Shown here: positions 53,282 to 62,122 of the stretch, piece by piece
Position numbering within the stretch: the first letter of the stretch is position 1
Layout of the letters: each line of letters opens with the position of its first letter
Source: Tengunoibacter tsumagoiensis
Lineage (GTDB): Bacteria > Chloroflexota > Ktedonobacteria > Ktedonobacterales > Ktedonobacteraceae
Length of the DNA: 64,000 nt
Direction of reading: 5' to 3'
NCBI RefSeq assembly: GCF_003967535.1
Contig: NZ_BIFR01000001.1
Coordinates: forward strand, 49,493 to 113,492
The notes under the pieces: model-generated
Databases searched by the model: none
What the model saw: only the letters and a program-made list of their open reading frames with translations
Told to the model about the DNA's origin: nothing
Position numbers and translations under genes: made by a program

Positions 53282-53956
53282 ATGTCCACCACTACATCCC
53301 CTATCGCACAGCAAGAGCAGACACTAACTCCAGACCAGCAGCCCTCTGCTCGCTGGTTCCTGATTCTGACGGTCTTTGTGGCTGGAGCGGTCTCGCTGGC
53401 GATAGAGATGGCCGCTTCTCGTCTGCTGGCTCCCTTTTTCGGTACCTCGCTCTTTGTGTGGTCCAACATTATCGGCCTGATCCTGCTCTATCTAACGGTA
53501 GGCTATTATGCTGGTGGACGCTTCTCTGATCGCTTCCCACGCCCGGCTTTGTTCTATGGCATTACCATTGTTGCATCTCTTTTTACCAGTCTGATCCCAC
53601 TGATCTCCGATCCCGTCCTCAACTGGTCGCTGAGAACGGTGGGAACCAGCCAGCCATTGGGAATTTTCTATGGGTCGCTGGTCGCTGTCATTCTCCTCTT
53701 TGCAATTCCTAATATCCTGCTGGGCTGTATCTCCCCGTTTGCCATCCGCTTGCGTGTGCAACAAGTTGGCAGTGCAGGACGAACGGCGGGGCTGCTCTAT
53801 GCGATCTCCACTGCTGGTAGCCTGGCTGGAACCTTTCTGCCAGTCCTCTATACCATGCCCACCTTCGGTACGACCCTGACATTTCATATTTTTGCTGCGG
53901 CTCTGCTACTGATCTCGCTGCTCGGACTGCTGGTGACACGCACAACAAAACAATAA
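53282..53956 (+). CDS. Membrane domain of spermidine-synthase-like protein, standalone
   Basis: A 224-residue membrane protein with six or seven helices. It matches the N-terminal membrane half of fused MFS/spermidine-synthase proteins: AVSLAIEMAASRLLAPFFG, FVWSNIIGLILLYLTVGYYAGGRFSDR, and NILLGCISPFAIRL. The usual C-terminal methyltransferase-fold synthase domain is absent, and the downstream gene is unrelated, so it is either a genuine standalone form or a truncation. There is no frameshifted synthase domain in the 100 bp downstream. The role is unknown. Confidence 0.8.
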   Translation: MSTTTSPIAQQEQTLTPDQQPSARWFLILTVFVAGAVSLAIEMAASRLLAPFFGTSLFVWSNIIGLILLYLTVGYYAGGRFSDRFPRPALFYGITIVASLFTSLIPLISDPVLNWSLRTVGTSQPLGIFYGSLVAVILLFAIPNILLGCISPFAIRLRVQQVGSAGRTAGLLYAISTAGSLAGTFLPVLYTMPTFGTTLTFHIFAAALLLISLLGLLVTRTTKQ

Positions 53957-54055
53957 CGTTACGAGGGCAACCATCGGCATGCATGCAATGTGATATACTG
54001 ACCATAATTCCATCTGTGTCTCCACTCCTGTTTCAGAAAGGAAAATTCTAAATAG

Positions 54056-55342
54056 ATGAGTAATCAGCAGGGCTTACCCCCCAATTACTTCTATCATCAA
54101 TTACCTAATGGGATCGAACTGGTCGGTCAATATATGCCCAGCCTGAGCTCGATCAGCTTTGGGTTCCAACTAGATGCTGCCGTTGTCCATGAGCCAGAGG
54201 AGAAACAAGGGCTCGCTCACCTCTTTGAATATATGCTCTTCCAGGGCACTAAACGCAAAGATGCTCGAGCGCTCAATGAGGCCTTTGAATCGCTTGGAGC
54301 ACGCAAGGGCGCCAGCACCAGTCTGGAAACAGCGATGGTCTGGGCACAGATCGTTCATACGAAATTTGATGCCACGCTCGATCTTCTCCACGAAGTTCTG
54401 CTGACACCAACGTTTCCTAACGATGAGCTCGATCAGATGCGCAACCTGATCTTACAAGAGATTCGACGCCGCGATGATGAGCCCATGAGCCGCATTTTTG
54501 AACTGGTTCGCGATGATTTCTATAAGGGAACGCCCCTCAGCCGTCCGCTCTTAGGCACTGACGCCAGTGTCCGCCAGCTCCAACGGCAGGATCTTCGTGA
54601 ATTTTGGCAGGCGCGCTATCAGCCCAAAAATACGCTATTTTCGATTGCCGGAAAGTTTGATTGGGATCATGTGGTTGAGAAGCTGCAAGGGCTCTTTGGC
54701 AATTGGGAAGGCTCATCACCAGCAACACCAGCCATCAATCCGACCCCAACGACCAGCATTAACCTTGAGCATCAAGAGGGCAAACAGGAGCATCTGGCTC
54801 TGATGTTCCCTTTCCCAAGCTATACCGATCCCGAGTATTATGCGGCGATGGTGATCGCTGAGGTACTGGGCGGCAATATGGCCTCACGCTTGTTTGTCGA
54901 GGTGCGCGAGAAGCGTGGTCTGGTCTATGGCGTCTCCGCTGGCCTGGCTGGCAATAAACATATTGGAGCGATGCGCGTCTATGCTGGCACAACTCCAGAA
55001 CAAGGTCACGAGTGTCTGGAAGTTATCATCAATGAGCTACGCAAGCTGGAGAAAGATGGCATTACCAACGATGAGCTTGAACGTGCCAAAGTACAGTTGA
55101 AGAGCGAGAATATTATGCGCAGCGAGGGCTCTGGCTCCCGCATGAGTGCTCTGGCTCGCTCCTGGTGGTATGAACGCAAGCTCCGCACCGTTCACGAAGT
55201 GAAAGAGGCCATCGATGCAGTCACTCAGGAGCAGGTGCTGGAGGTTCTCCATCGCTACTCTCCCGTCAATCCTCTGACTGTGGCCGCTATCGGCCCCCTG
55301 ACTCAGGAAGCTCTGGTGGGCGAGACGCTCTCGGTACAATAA
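54056..55342 (+). CDS. M16-family metallopeptidase homologue with altered zinc motif
   Basis: A 428-residue two-domain M16B protein, the length of mitochondrial-processing-peptidase-like subunits. The family motif HxxEH reads GLAHLFEYMLFQGT: His55 and Glu58 are kept, but the second zinc His is Tyr59 (codon TAT). The following TSLETAMVWAQ and FPNDELDQMRNLILQEI fit the fold. The C-terminal domain has EVLGGNMASRLFVEVREKRGLVYGVSAG, which carries the Arg and Tyr typical of the substrate-binding half. In bacteria such proteins often work as heterodimers, but no partner gene is adjacent. It may therefore be a non-catalytic subunit. Confidence 0.9.
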   Translation: MSNQQGLPPNYFYHQLPNGIELVGQYMPSLSSISFGFQLDAAVVHEPEEKQGLAHLFEYMLFQGTKRKDARALNEAFESLGARKGASTSLETAMVWAQIVHTKFDATLDLLHEVLLTPTFPNDELDQMRNLILQEIRRRDDEPMSRIFELVRDDFYKGTPLSRPLLGTDASVRQLQRQDLREFWQARYQPKNTLFSIAGKFDWDHVVEKLQGLFGNWEGSSPATPAINPTPTTSINLEHQEGKQEHLALMFPFPSYTDPEYYAAMVIAEVLGGNMASRLFVEVREKRGLVYGVSAGLAGNKHIGAMRVYAGTTPEQGHECLEVIINELRKLEKDGITNDELERAKVQLKSENIMRSEGSGSRMSALARSWWYERKLRTVHEVKEAIDAVTQEQVLEVLHRYSPVNPLTVAAIGPLTQEALVGETLSVQ

Positions 55343-55354
55343 TCACGTCAATCT

Positions 55355-55401
55355 ACAAGAAGAGGTGTCAGTGGGCAATGGCTACTGACACCTCTTCTTG
55401 T
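55355..55401. terminator. Bidirectional terminator
   Basis: A perfect 18-bp stem (55355-55372 with 55384-55401) around an 11-nt loop, directly after the M16 gene and before the end of the convergent small membrane gene. Confidence 0.85.
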
Positions 55402-55429
55402 GATGGTATACCATTTAAAGCATTATTTT

Positions 55430-55882
55430 TTAAACTATTATTTCAGGAACAGAGCTAGCCAGCAGATAGGCCACTACATCTACAACAATCAGAGCCCCCC
55501 AGACGAACATAGCCCCATCGGGATCTTTTGCATTAATAATAATTATCACAAACGCAAAGATGGCAAGGACCGATGTGATACAGGCGATAGCACTATACAT
55601 CATCCTTCGCACCCTCTTCAATCGGCGCGAGACCATCCACACGATCCCGGCAAAAAAAATGTTCAAAGCCAGACTATGCACAATCATTGTAGGGAAGTCA
55701 TTACTGGGTGACTCGAGCACATAAGTGCATGAGATGAATAGTAATACGATCTGACAGACAACATTGAACAGACTGTGTCTTCGCTGCCACTTATCTGGAG
55801 AGCGTACTTTTCCAGATAGAGTACTCTCAGAAAAGGCTGATCGATACGCTTCTTCCTGCTTATAGATATGCTGTGGTTCCAT
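55430..55882 (-). CDS. Small membrane protein of unknown function
   Basis: A 150-residue protein with an N-terminal polar region of about 40 residues and four predicted helices (FNVVCQIVLLFISCTYVL, TMIVHSLALNIFFAGIVWMV, SAIACITSVLAIFAFVIIII, GALIVVDVVAYLLASS). I do not recognise a family. The frame opens at a TTG (55900), but AATGAGG is placed for the ATG at 55882 or 55885. It is alone, convergent with the M16 gene. Confidence 0.65.
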   Translation of the reverse strand: MEPQHIYKQEEAYRSAFSESTLSGKVRSPDKWQRRHSLFNVVCQIVLLFISCTYVLESPSNDFPTMIVHSLALNIFFAGIVWMVSRRLKRVRRMMYSAIACITSVLAIFAFVIIIINAKDPDGAMFVWGALIVVDVVAYLLASSVPEIIV

Positions 55883-56272
55883 CATCACCTCATTACTCAA
55901 GATATTACATTTATAATTTTAAATATAATATTGATGCCTGTCAACAGAAATTCAAGCTATATATACTTTGCCATAAATATGAATAAAATCTCCCGAAAAA
56001 CAAAGATGAGGCCCAATTCATTATTTTTGATCAATGCTATTCTTAATAACATCTCTATCAGCATCCAATTCAGCAATAGAAATGAGGATGTTGCAGATAG
56101 CGAAAGCTGGAGACATGACTTTCTGCCTGCTCGCTTGTCCCTACGCTGAGTTCGGGATAAGATAAAGTCAACAGTTTCCATCACAAACAACGGCAGGTCT
56201 GTATCACAACATCCCCTTTTTCCAGGCATGCGGTGAGCAGGTACATTGGCAGAATAGAAAGAGACAGGTTAG
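55883..56272. other. AT-rich divergent intergenic region
   Basis: About 390 bp between the small membrane gene and the Rieske oxygenase gene. The left half is AT-rich; short open frames show no motif. Nothing else was recognised. Confidence 0.4.
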
Positions 56273-57244
56273 ATGATTCAAGATGACGTACTGATCAACG
56301 ATTGGCATGCCCTCGCACGCTCCTCGGATGTTGTGCCAGAAAAACCCGTGGCAGCTCGACTGCTTGGTGAGGATCTGGTGCTCTGGCGAAGCAAGGATGG
56401 TACGATCCATGCCTGGCGCGATCTCTGCATCCATCGTGGAGCAAAGCTCTCGCTGGGCAAGACAAATGGGACGACGTTATCGTGTCCCTACCATGGCTGG
56501 GTCTATGACACCGAGGGACGTTGTGTGCGCTTTCCGGCCCACCCCGAGCAGTGCCCGCCCGCTAAAGCACAGGCCAGGGTCTTCCGGGCTCGCGAGCGCT
56601 ATGATACGATCTGGGTCTCGCTGGGACAGCCAGAGCAGGATATCCCCCCCTTCGCTGAGTGGGACGACCCTGATTTCAAGGCGGTCGTCTGTGGACCCTA
56701 TACAGTCCGTGCAGGTGGACCACGCCTCATCGAGAACTTCCTCGATGTAGCCCACTTCCCTTTTGTCCATACAGGCAGTCTGGGCGATCTCGAACATACC
56801 ACTCTCTCCGATTATACGGTTGAGGTCACCGCTGAGGAGGTTGTGGCGAATGATATCACTGTCTGGCAACCTGATCCGCTTGGCGTTGGACACGGAGCCT
56901 ACATGCACTATGTCTACAAGGTGCTGCGACCCCTGACGGCCTATCTGGCGAAACAGGCTGACGATACCTCCGGGCTGGCCCTGCTCTTCACCATCACGCC
57001 TGTCGATGTCGACCATTCTCTGGTCTGGACCTATGAGGCAACGACAACCCTTGAGGAGTCCGACGAGGAGATCATCAAGTTTCAAGAGAGCATTCTCTTC
57101 CAGGATATTCCCGTTGTGGAGTCTCAGCGACCTGAGCTCTTGCCTCTAGACCTTCAGGCCGAGCTTCACCTGCGCTCAGATCGGCTCTCTATCGCCTATC
57201 GCCGCTGGCTGCGCGAAAAGGGCGTCACCTTTGGCACTGCATAA
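56273..57244 (+). CDS. Rieske non-haem iron oxygenase
   Basis: A 323-residue oxygenase alpha subunit. The Rieske [2Fe-2S] cluster ligands are Cys52-x-His54 and Cys71-xx-His74 (DLCIHRGAKL, SCPYHGWVYD). The mononuclear iron site reads ENFLDVAHFPFVHTG with His161 and His166. The layout resembles vanillate demethylase and pheophorbide/choline-type monooxygenases rather than multi-subunit ring dioxygenases. It needs a reductase partner encoded elsewhere, as none is adjacent. Substrate unknown. It stands alone and ends at a very long hairpin. Confidence 0.92.
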   Translation: MIQDDVLINDWHALARSSDVVPEKPVAARLLGEDLVLWRSKDGTIHAWRDLCIHRGAKLSLGKTNGTTLSCPYHGWVYDTEGRCVRFPAHPEQCPPAKAQARVFRARERYDTIWVSLGQPEQDIPPFAEWDDPDFKAVVCGPYTVRAGGPRLIENFLDVAHFPFVHTGSLGDLEHTTLSDYTVEVTAEEVVANDITVWQPDPLGVGHGAYMHYVYKVLRPLTAYLAKQADDTSGLALLFTITPVDVDHSLVWTYEATTTLEESDEEIIKFQESILFQDIPVVESQRPELLPLDLQAELHLRSDRLSIAYRRWLREKGVTFGTA

Positions 57245-57282
57245 TCTACCGTATTGATCGGGAGAATGGACGACCATTGTGG

Positions 57283-57346
57283 TGTGTAATCAAGAGAGCA
57301 AGAAGAGATCCTCACAAGTTACTCTTCTTGCTCTCTTGATTACACA
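57283..57346. terminator. Bidirectional terminator with 25-bp perfect stem
   Basis: Arms 57283-57307 and 57322-57346, loop 14 nt, between the convergent oxygenase and sorbosone-dehydrogenase-like genes. Confidence 0.85.
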
Positions 57347-57392
57347 TACAATGCGTACCTATCAATACACACAGACCGCAATGATAGCCGTA

Positions 57393-58586
57393 CTAACCAT
57401 GATAGCTAATGCGATAGATGATACCGGCTCCATCGTCGCTGACATAGAGTGACCCATCAGGCCCTACGGCCAGGCCCACGGGTCGACCATGCTGAGCCAT
57501 TTTGCTATCTAACCAGCCAGTCGCAAAATCTTGAACCTGTCCGCTGACCTCACCCTGCGCATTGAGTGGCACAAAGACGACTTTATAGCCCGTTGGGACG
57601 CTGCGATTCCACGATCCATGGAAGGCGATAAACATGCCTTGATAGCTGTTGGGGAACTGCTTTGCAGTATAAAAGGCCAGCCCCAATGGTGCTGAGTGAG
57701 CCTGCATCTTCACAACCGGCTTGATGATGCCAGTACAATCACCTGCATGCCCATAATCAGGATCAATGAGCTCGCCTGCATGACAGCGAGGCCAGCCATA
57801 ATCTCCGCCACTTTGCAGAGCGTAGACCGTCTCAGGTGGAATGTTATCGCCCAATAGATCCCGTCCATTGTTCGTTGCCCAGACCTGCTGCTTCCAGGGA
57901 TTCGTTGCCAGACCAACGGCATTACGTAGCCCTTTCGCGTATAAATGACCACCTGTTCCATCCAGGTTATACTGCCAGACGGTTGCACGTTGCTCATTCG
58001 TCTCAATGCAGACATTGCAGGTAGAACCAATCGAGACATAGAGCATCTTATCCGGGCCGACCAGCACCGTTCGCGTCACATGATTGCCTCCCGTGGGCAG
58101 ATTAGACACAATAACCTGTTTGTTGGTCATGTGATAATGCTGATCCAGCGTCAGACGGCTCACCTGAGAAGCTTCTCCAACATACAGCTCTCCATCATTG
58201 AAAGAGAGGCTGGTTGGATCGTTTAAACCACTGGCAACTACCACTTTTTCGCCAGGTGAGCCTGCATGTTGAGAAGCAGGGAAAGCGAGAATGGAGCCTG
58301 TTCCGCGCTCTGCCGCAAATAACGTCCCATCTGGTCCAATGGTCAACATACGAGGACTGGTCAGACCACTGGCAAACACCTCGGCTTGAAAACCTTTGGG
58401 CAGTTGAAGCAGGGTCGTACCCGCAGCATTAACTGGAACTTGAGCCCCTGTTACCTTGTAGCTAATGGCTGGCCACTGCTTGTAGAGTATGGCACCCGCA
58501 ATAGCCAGCACCAGCACAATAGAGGACAGGATCAGCCACCATCGCCTCTGCCCCGACTTCTTCGGCTGCCCTTGAACTTTCTCCAT
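57393..58586 (-). CDS. PQQ-type sorbosone/glucose dehydrogenase-like beta-propeller
   Basis: A 397-residue membrane-anchored protein. A basic N-terminus and TM helix (residues 17-37) are followed by a six-bladed propeller of the glucose/sorbosone dehydrogenase family: GLTSPRMLTIGPDGTLFAAER, GDYGWPRCHAG, KMQAHSAPLGLAFY, FIAFHGSWNRSVPTGY, and GLAVGPDGSLYVSDDGAGIIYRI. These proteins oxidise sugars with PQQ in the characterised cases; cofactor residues cannot be confirmed here. AAGGAGGT precedes ATG 58586. It is a single gene on the outer face of the membrane. Confidence 0.9.
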   Translation of the reverse strand: MEKVQGQPKKSGQRRWWLILSSIVLVLAIAGAILYKQWPAISYKVTGAQVPVNAAGTTLLQLPKGFQAEVFASGLTSPRMLTIGPDGTLFAAERGTGSILAFPASQHAGSPGEKVVVASGLNDPTSLSFNDGELYVGEASQVSRLTLDQHYHMTNKQVIVSNLPTGGNHVTRTVLVGPDKMLYVSIGSTCNVCIETNEQRATVWQYNLDGTGGHLYAKGLRNAVGLATNPWKQQVWATNNGRDLLGDNIPPETVYALQSGGDYGWPRCHAGELIDPDYGHAGDCTGIIKPVVKMQAHSAPLGLAFYTAKQFPNSYQGMFIAFHGSWNRSVPTGYKVVFVPLNAQGEVSGQVQDFATGWLDSKMAQHGRPVGLAVGPDGSLYVSDDGAGIIYRISYHG

Positions 58587-58957
58587 TACGACCTCCTTCG
58601 TCTACCTTATAACGCTTCCTGATAACGATATACTTTTAGTAAGATTGACTAATAAAGAGTATAGAAAATACTTCCTGACGACAGCAACAAAACATTACCT
58701 ATGAGCTCTCTTGACAGGCAATTCTGAACGTGTGACAATGCGAAGAAATTGCGCACTTAGCACTTAGCAATTGGTACATTGATATATTGGTAATCAGTAT
58801 TGCCCGCAATGATTGTACAATTATTTGCACAACCAGACTTGCACAGTCATACTTGTACAGTCATGAATATAGAGAAAAGAAACAGTAATCAGAGCCCTCG
58901 CCTATATTGTCAACTATTGTCAACGGAGATAAGTAGTGCGAGCAGAGGAGCAAAAGG
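58587..58957. other. Intergenic region between the propeller gene and glutamine synthetase
   Basis: About 370 bp, AT-rich, with several short repeats. TTAGT/ACTAA at 58636-58652 forms a small inverted repeat near the propeller gene start. CACTTAG is repeated near 58755. The cluster of TTGYACA motifs is listed separately. Confidence 0.4.
58813..58864 (+). promoter_or_regulatory. Fourfold TTG(T/C)ACA motif cluster upstream of glutamine synthetase
   Basis: TTGYACA occurs at 58813, 58825, 58839 and 58853 (spacing 12-14 bp). The last two lie in a direct repeat TTGyACAGTCAT, and the first is inside the palindrome ATTGTACAAT (58812-58821). Regular spacing about 95-145 bp ahead of the start suggests a regulator binding array; overlapping -35-like elements are an alternative. 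Confidence 0.45.
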
Positions 58958-60355
58958 ATGCCAGAGAGAAAATCACACCCCAGCTATGAGCAGGTCATGG
59001 CCATGATTAAAAACGAGCGAGTCCGCTTTATCAACCTGGAATTTACCGACGTGGTTGGTATGGCCAAATGTGTGACGATTCCAGTGGAACAGTTCGCCGA
59101 TTGTGTGGAACATGGAAAGTGGTTTGATGGCTCTGCTTTAGAGGGCTTCGTTCGCGTGGCCGAAAGCGATATGTATCTGCATCCAGATATTGCAACGTTT
59201 GCGGTCCTCCCTGGCAAGGTTCGCCCCTCTTCATCACAACGCAAAGGCTCTAGCGATCTCTCATCCGATAGCGAGATCTTAGGGCGCGTGATCTGTGATG
59301 TCCGCACTCCCGATGGCGAGCGCTTCGATGGCGATCCCCGCGCCGCTCTTCAACAGGCAATTGAACAGGCTAATAATCTGGGCTTTACGTATCGCGTAGC
59401 CCCCGAGTTAGAGTTCTTCCTGCTCCGCTACGAGGATAAGACGCCTGTTCCACTTCCACATGATCGCGGAAGCTATTTTGATCTCTCAACCGACTTTGCC
59501 GTGACCGTTCGCAGTCAGATGGTGCAGGCTCTCCAACAGATGGGCATTAAGATTGAGGCCAGCCATCATGAAGTGGCTGAGGGTCAGCATGAGATTGATC
59601 TGGCAAGTGGCGATGTCCTCCAGATTGCTGATGGACTGATGACGGCTAAATATGTGATTAAGGCTATTGCAGCTCAGCATGGACTCTATGCAACCTTTCT
59701 CCCTAAACCCTTCTATGGTGTCAATGGCTCGGGTATGCATATCCATCAACAACTGATGAGCCTGGAGACGGGGAAAAACGCGTTTGTTGATGAGCATAAT
59801 GAGTATAGTCTCTCAGATATCGGACGAGGCTTTATCGCCGGTCAGCTCGCCCACGCACGAGCTATGTGCGCACTCCTGGCCCCTCTGGTCAATTCTTATA
59901 AACGATTGGTTCGTGGCTATGAAGCACCGGTCTTTGTCAATTGGGGCCGGGTGAATCGTCAGGCGCTCATTCGCGTTCCACGATTAGGATCAGATCCCCA
60001 CTCATCGATGCGGATCGAATTACGGGGCGCCGATGCCAGTTGCAATCCTCATCTTGCCCTGGCGGTAATGCTGCGGGCAGGACTCGATGGCATCGAGCGC
60101 AAGCTTACCCTCCCACCTGCCATGGACGAGAATATCTTCCTCCATGATGAAAGCGAACGCCTCCGCCCACGTGCTCAACTTCTGCCCGCAACCCTTCGCG
60201 AGGCATTGGATCTGATGAGCGACGATGCATTAATTCGCGATACACTGGGCGATTCAATCTATGAGGGCTTTATCGATGCCAAAAGCATTGAGTGGACCGA
60301 TTATAGCCAGCAAGTCCACTCGTGGGAGGTCGAACGCTATCTCCCTGTTTTTTAG
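58958..60355 (+). CDS. Glutamine synthetase (type I)
   Basis: A 465-residue ligase that joins ammonia to glutamate using ATP. Motifs: INLEFTDVVGMAKCVTIP (N-terminal beta-grasp), KWFDGSALEGFVRVAESDMYLHPD, APELEFFLLR (metal site), KPFYGVNGSGMHIHQQL (ATP/Glu site), and VFVNWGRVNRQALIRVP. The 25-residue loop of I-beta enzymes and the adenylylation Tyr motif are not seen, which favours the I-alpha type. A Ser-rich insertion follows PGKVRP. Because many GlnA-like ligases share this fold (gamma-glutamylamine synthetases), nitrogen assimilation is likely but not certain. GGAG precedes the ATG. The last four bases overlap the convergent ABC ATPase gene. Confidence 0.88.
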   Translation: MPERKSHPSYEQVMAMIKNERVRFINLEFTDVVGMAKCVTIPVEQFADCVEHGKWFDGSALEGFVRVAESDMYLHPDIATFAVLPGKVRPSSSQRKGSSDLSSDSEILGRVICDVRTPDGERFDGDPRAALQQAIEQANNLGFTYRVAPELEFFLLRYEDKTPVPLPHDRGSYFDLSTDFAVTVRSQMVQALQQMGIKIEASHHEVAEGQHEIDLASGDVLQIADGLMTAKYVIKAIAAQHGLYATFLPKPFYGVNGSGMHIHQQLMSLETGKNAFVDEHNEYSLSDIGRGFIAGQLAHARAMCALLAPLVNSYKRLVRGYEAPVFVNWGRVNRQALIRVPRLGSDPHSSMRIELRGADASCNPHLALAVMLRAGLDGIERKLTLPPAMDENIFLHDESERLRPRAQLLPATLREALDLMSDDALIRDTLGDSIYEGFIDAKSIEWTDYSQQVHSWEVERYLPVF

Positions 60356-61239
60356 TATGCTGAGGCAGACATACCCGTACGCTGCTCGTGCATCAGCCAG
60401 ACATAGCCATCTTCCAACGTAGGATCAGCAGGAATACCGTTCACCACACGCTGACCAATGACTCGATATTGTACGGTAGTCCCCATGTTCAATGTGGAGA
60501 CTACCATGAGGTCGCCCTCTGGTTTTGGACCGCTGGTTGTTACAATCCAGACCTTACCGCGCGCCTCCTCTAGCATCTGTACAATCGTCCCCTGAAAGAT
60601 AACCTGGCCGCTCTTCATTACTGCCAGGTTCTGACAGGTCTGTGCAATATCTTCAACAATATGAGTCGAAAGCAGCACAGTCCGATTGCCACCTAGATCT
60701 GAGAGGAGATTGCGAAAACGAATGCGCTCTTCAGGGTCTAATCCAGCTGTCGGCTCATCTACAATCAATAGCTGCGGATCATTCAGCAGGGCCTGCGCAA
60801 TCCCAACCCGGCGCTTCATTCCCCCTGAAAAGGTCTTAATCTTACGGGACGCGACATTGCTTAACGCAACCATCTCTAATAACTCATCCACACGGTGCTT
60901 TCGCGCTTGCCGATTATCCAGTCCTTTGAGAATCCCCACATAGTCCAGAAATTCACGCGCACTGAGATCAGGATACATGCCTAGATCCTGTGGGAGATAG
61001 CCCAATATGCGCTTGATCTGCGCCATCCCCTGTGCAGTGGTACCATCAAAATGACCAACCTGAATAGTCCCACTGGTTGGATGAAGAATCCCCGCGAGAA
61101 TACGCATAAACGTTGTCTTCCCGGCTCCATTTGGGCCCAGAAGACCGTACATTCCATTAGGAATCGTCAGGTCAATCCCTTTCAATGCCTCCACTTTACT
61201 ACGATAGGTCTTCGCTAATCCCTGAATCTGAATCTGCAT
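60352..61239 (-). CDS. ABC transporter ATP-binding protein (ABC-2 export type)
   Basis: A 295-residue ATPase. Walker A is GPNGAGKTTFMRIL, the Q-loop region YLPQDLGMYPDLSAREFLDY, the signature FSGGMKRRVGIAQAL, Walker B LLIVDEPTAGLDPEE, and the H-loop STHIVEDIA. The last 70 residues are a short C-terminal extension ending near VWLMHEQ, as in multidrug or antibiotic exporters. It is the last gene of the leftward export operon, 64 bp after a permease. Substrate unknown. Confidence 0.95.
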   Translation of the reverse strand: MQIQIQGLAKTYRSKVEALKGIDLTIPNGMYGLLGPNGAGKTTFMRILAGILHPTSGTIQVGHFDGTTAQGMAQIKRILGYLPQDLGMYPDLSAREFLDYVGILKGLDNRQARKHRVDELLEMVALSNVASRKIKTFSGGMKRRVGIAQALLNDPQLLIVDEPTAGLDPEERIRFRNLLSDLGGNRTVLLSTHIVEDIAQTCQNLAVMKSGQVIFQGTIVQMLEEARGKVWIVTTSGPKPEGDLMVVSTLNMGTTVQYRVIGQRVVNGIPADPTLEDGYVWLMHEQRTGMSASAY

Positions 61240-61303
61240 CTCGTTCCTTCTTTCTCATCGTTCTCATTTCATTTCATAGATTAGATCTCTACACATGGCA
61301 GCG

Positions 61304-62122
61304 CTATTGAAGAGCCCGGCGCAAACGGATATACCCTTCCAGAGCAAAAATGACCAGGATGGCAAGCGCAATCAACAGGAGGGTGCTCTCGATTGCTAAT
61401 AATGGGGAGGAATGAATACCAGGATCACCATGCGGCCCCTTCGTATCTTCGTAACGCCCCAGATCATAGAATCCAAATGCAATATACAGGCCAGTCGGGG
61501 CTAAAATTGTTCGGCCCAGATTAAAGAGGTCTGCATGAAACCAGAGCGTATTCCAGAACCAGTAGCAAATGAACAAGAACTGATAGAGCGGCACCCACAG
61601 GACAGCAGGAACGGCAATCGAAAAAGCACCTGCAAACAATACTCCTGGCAACGCGATGACGATAAATGTTTCCAGGGCATACGGAATAAGGAGCCAGTTG
61701 TGTGAGACCGAAAGAGTGTAGCCAATCAGGCCCGAATAGACCAGGAACATTGGAATCAACGTTGCCAGCAGGCTCCCAATATATTTTCCAAACAGACGCG
61801 AGCGCAAAAACACGGGCATGGTGGTTAAAAGCTCATCAACATGTGTGCGCCGATCCCGTGTATAGCGATCAGCCAGTAAGGCACCTACACAGATGGGCAG
61901 AAATGTAGTCGCGTTAAAGGCCCAATGCGCAGCAACGGCCAGTAAAGGCATCTGGGCCAGCAATAATGGAACGGTTTTATCCAGCCGACTGGAGCCCTGA
62001 CCATATTCAACCAGGATCAAAAGAGTAAAAATGAGAAATGTAATCCATAGCGAACGCCGACGCAGCTGCATCAGAAATTCATACCGTACTATCCCCAGAA
62101 AGAGGTGAAAGTGCTGTTTCAT
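61304..62122 (-). CDS. ABC-2-type membrane permease, subunit 1
   Basis: A 272-residue membrane protein with about six helices: FLGIVRYEFLMQLRRRSLWITF at the start, typical of ABC-2 permeases, then LLLAQMPLLAVAAHWAFNATT, DRYTRDRRTHVDELLTTMPV, and a C-terminal helix LLIALAILVIFALEGYIRLRRA. Its ATG overlaps the stop of the upstream permease gene (ATGA), so the two are translationally coupled and probably form a heterodimer. Confidence 0.85.
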   Translation of the reverse strand: MKQHFHLFLGIVRYEFLMQLRRRSLWITFLIFTLLILVEYGQGSSRLDKTVPLLLAQMPLLAVAAHWAFNATTFLPICVGALLADRYTRDRRTHVDELLTTMPVFLRSRLFGKYIGSLLATLIPMFLVYSGLIGYTLSVSHNWLLIPYALETFIVIALPGVLFAGAFSIAVPAVLWVPLYQFLFICYWFWNTLWFHADLFNLGRTILAPTGLYIAFGFYDLGRYEDTKGPHGDPGIHSSPLLAIESTLLLIALAILVIFALEGYIRLRRALQ

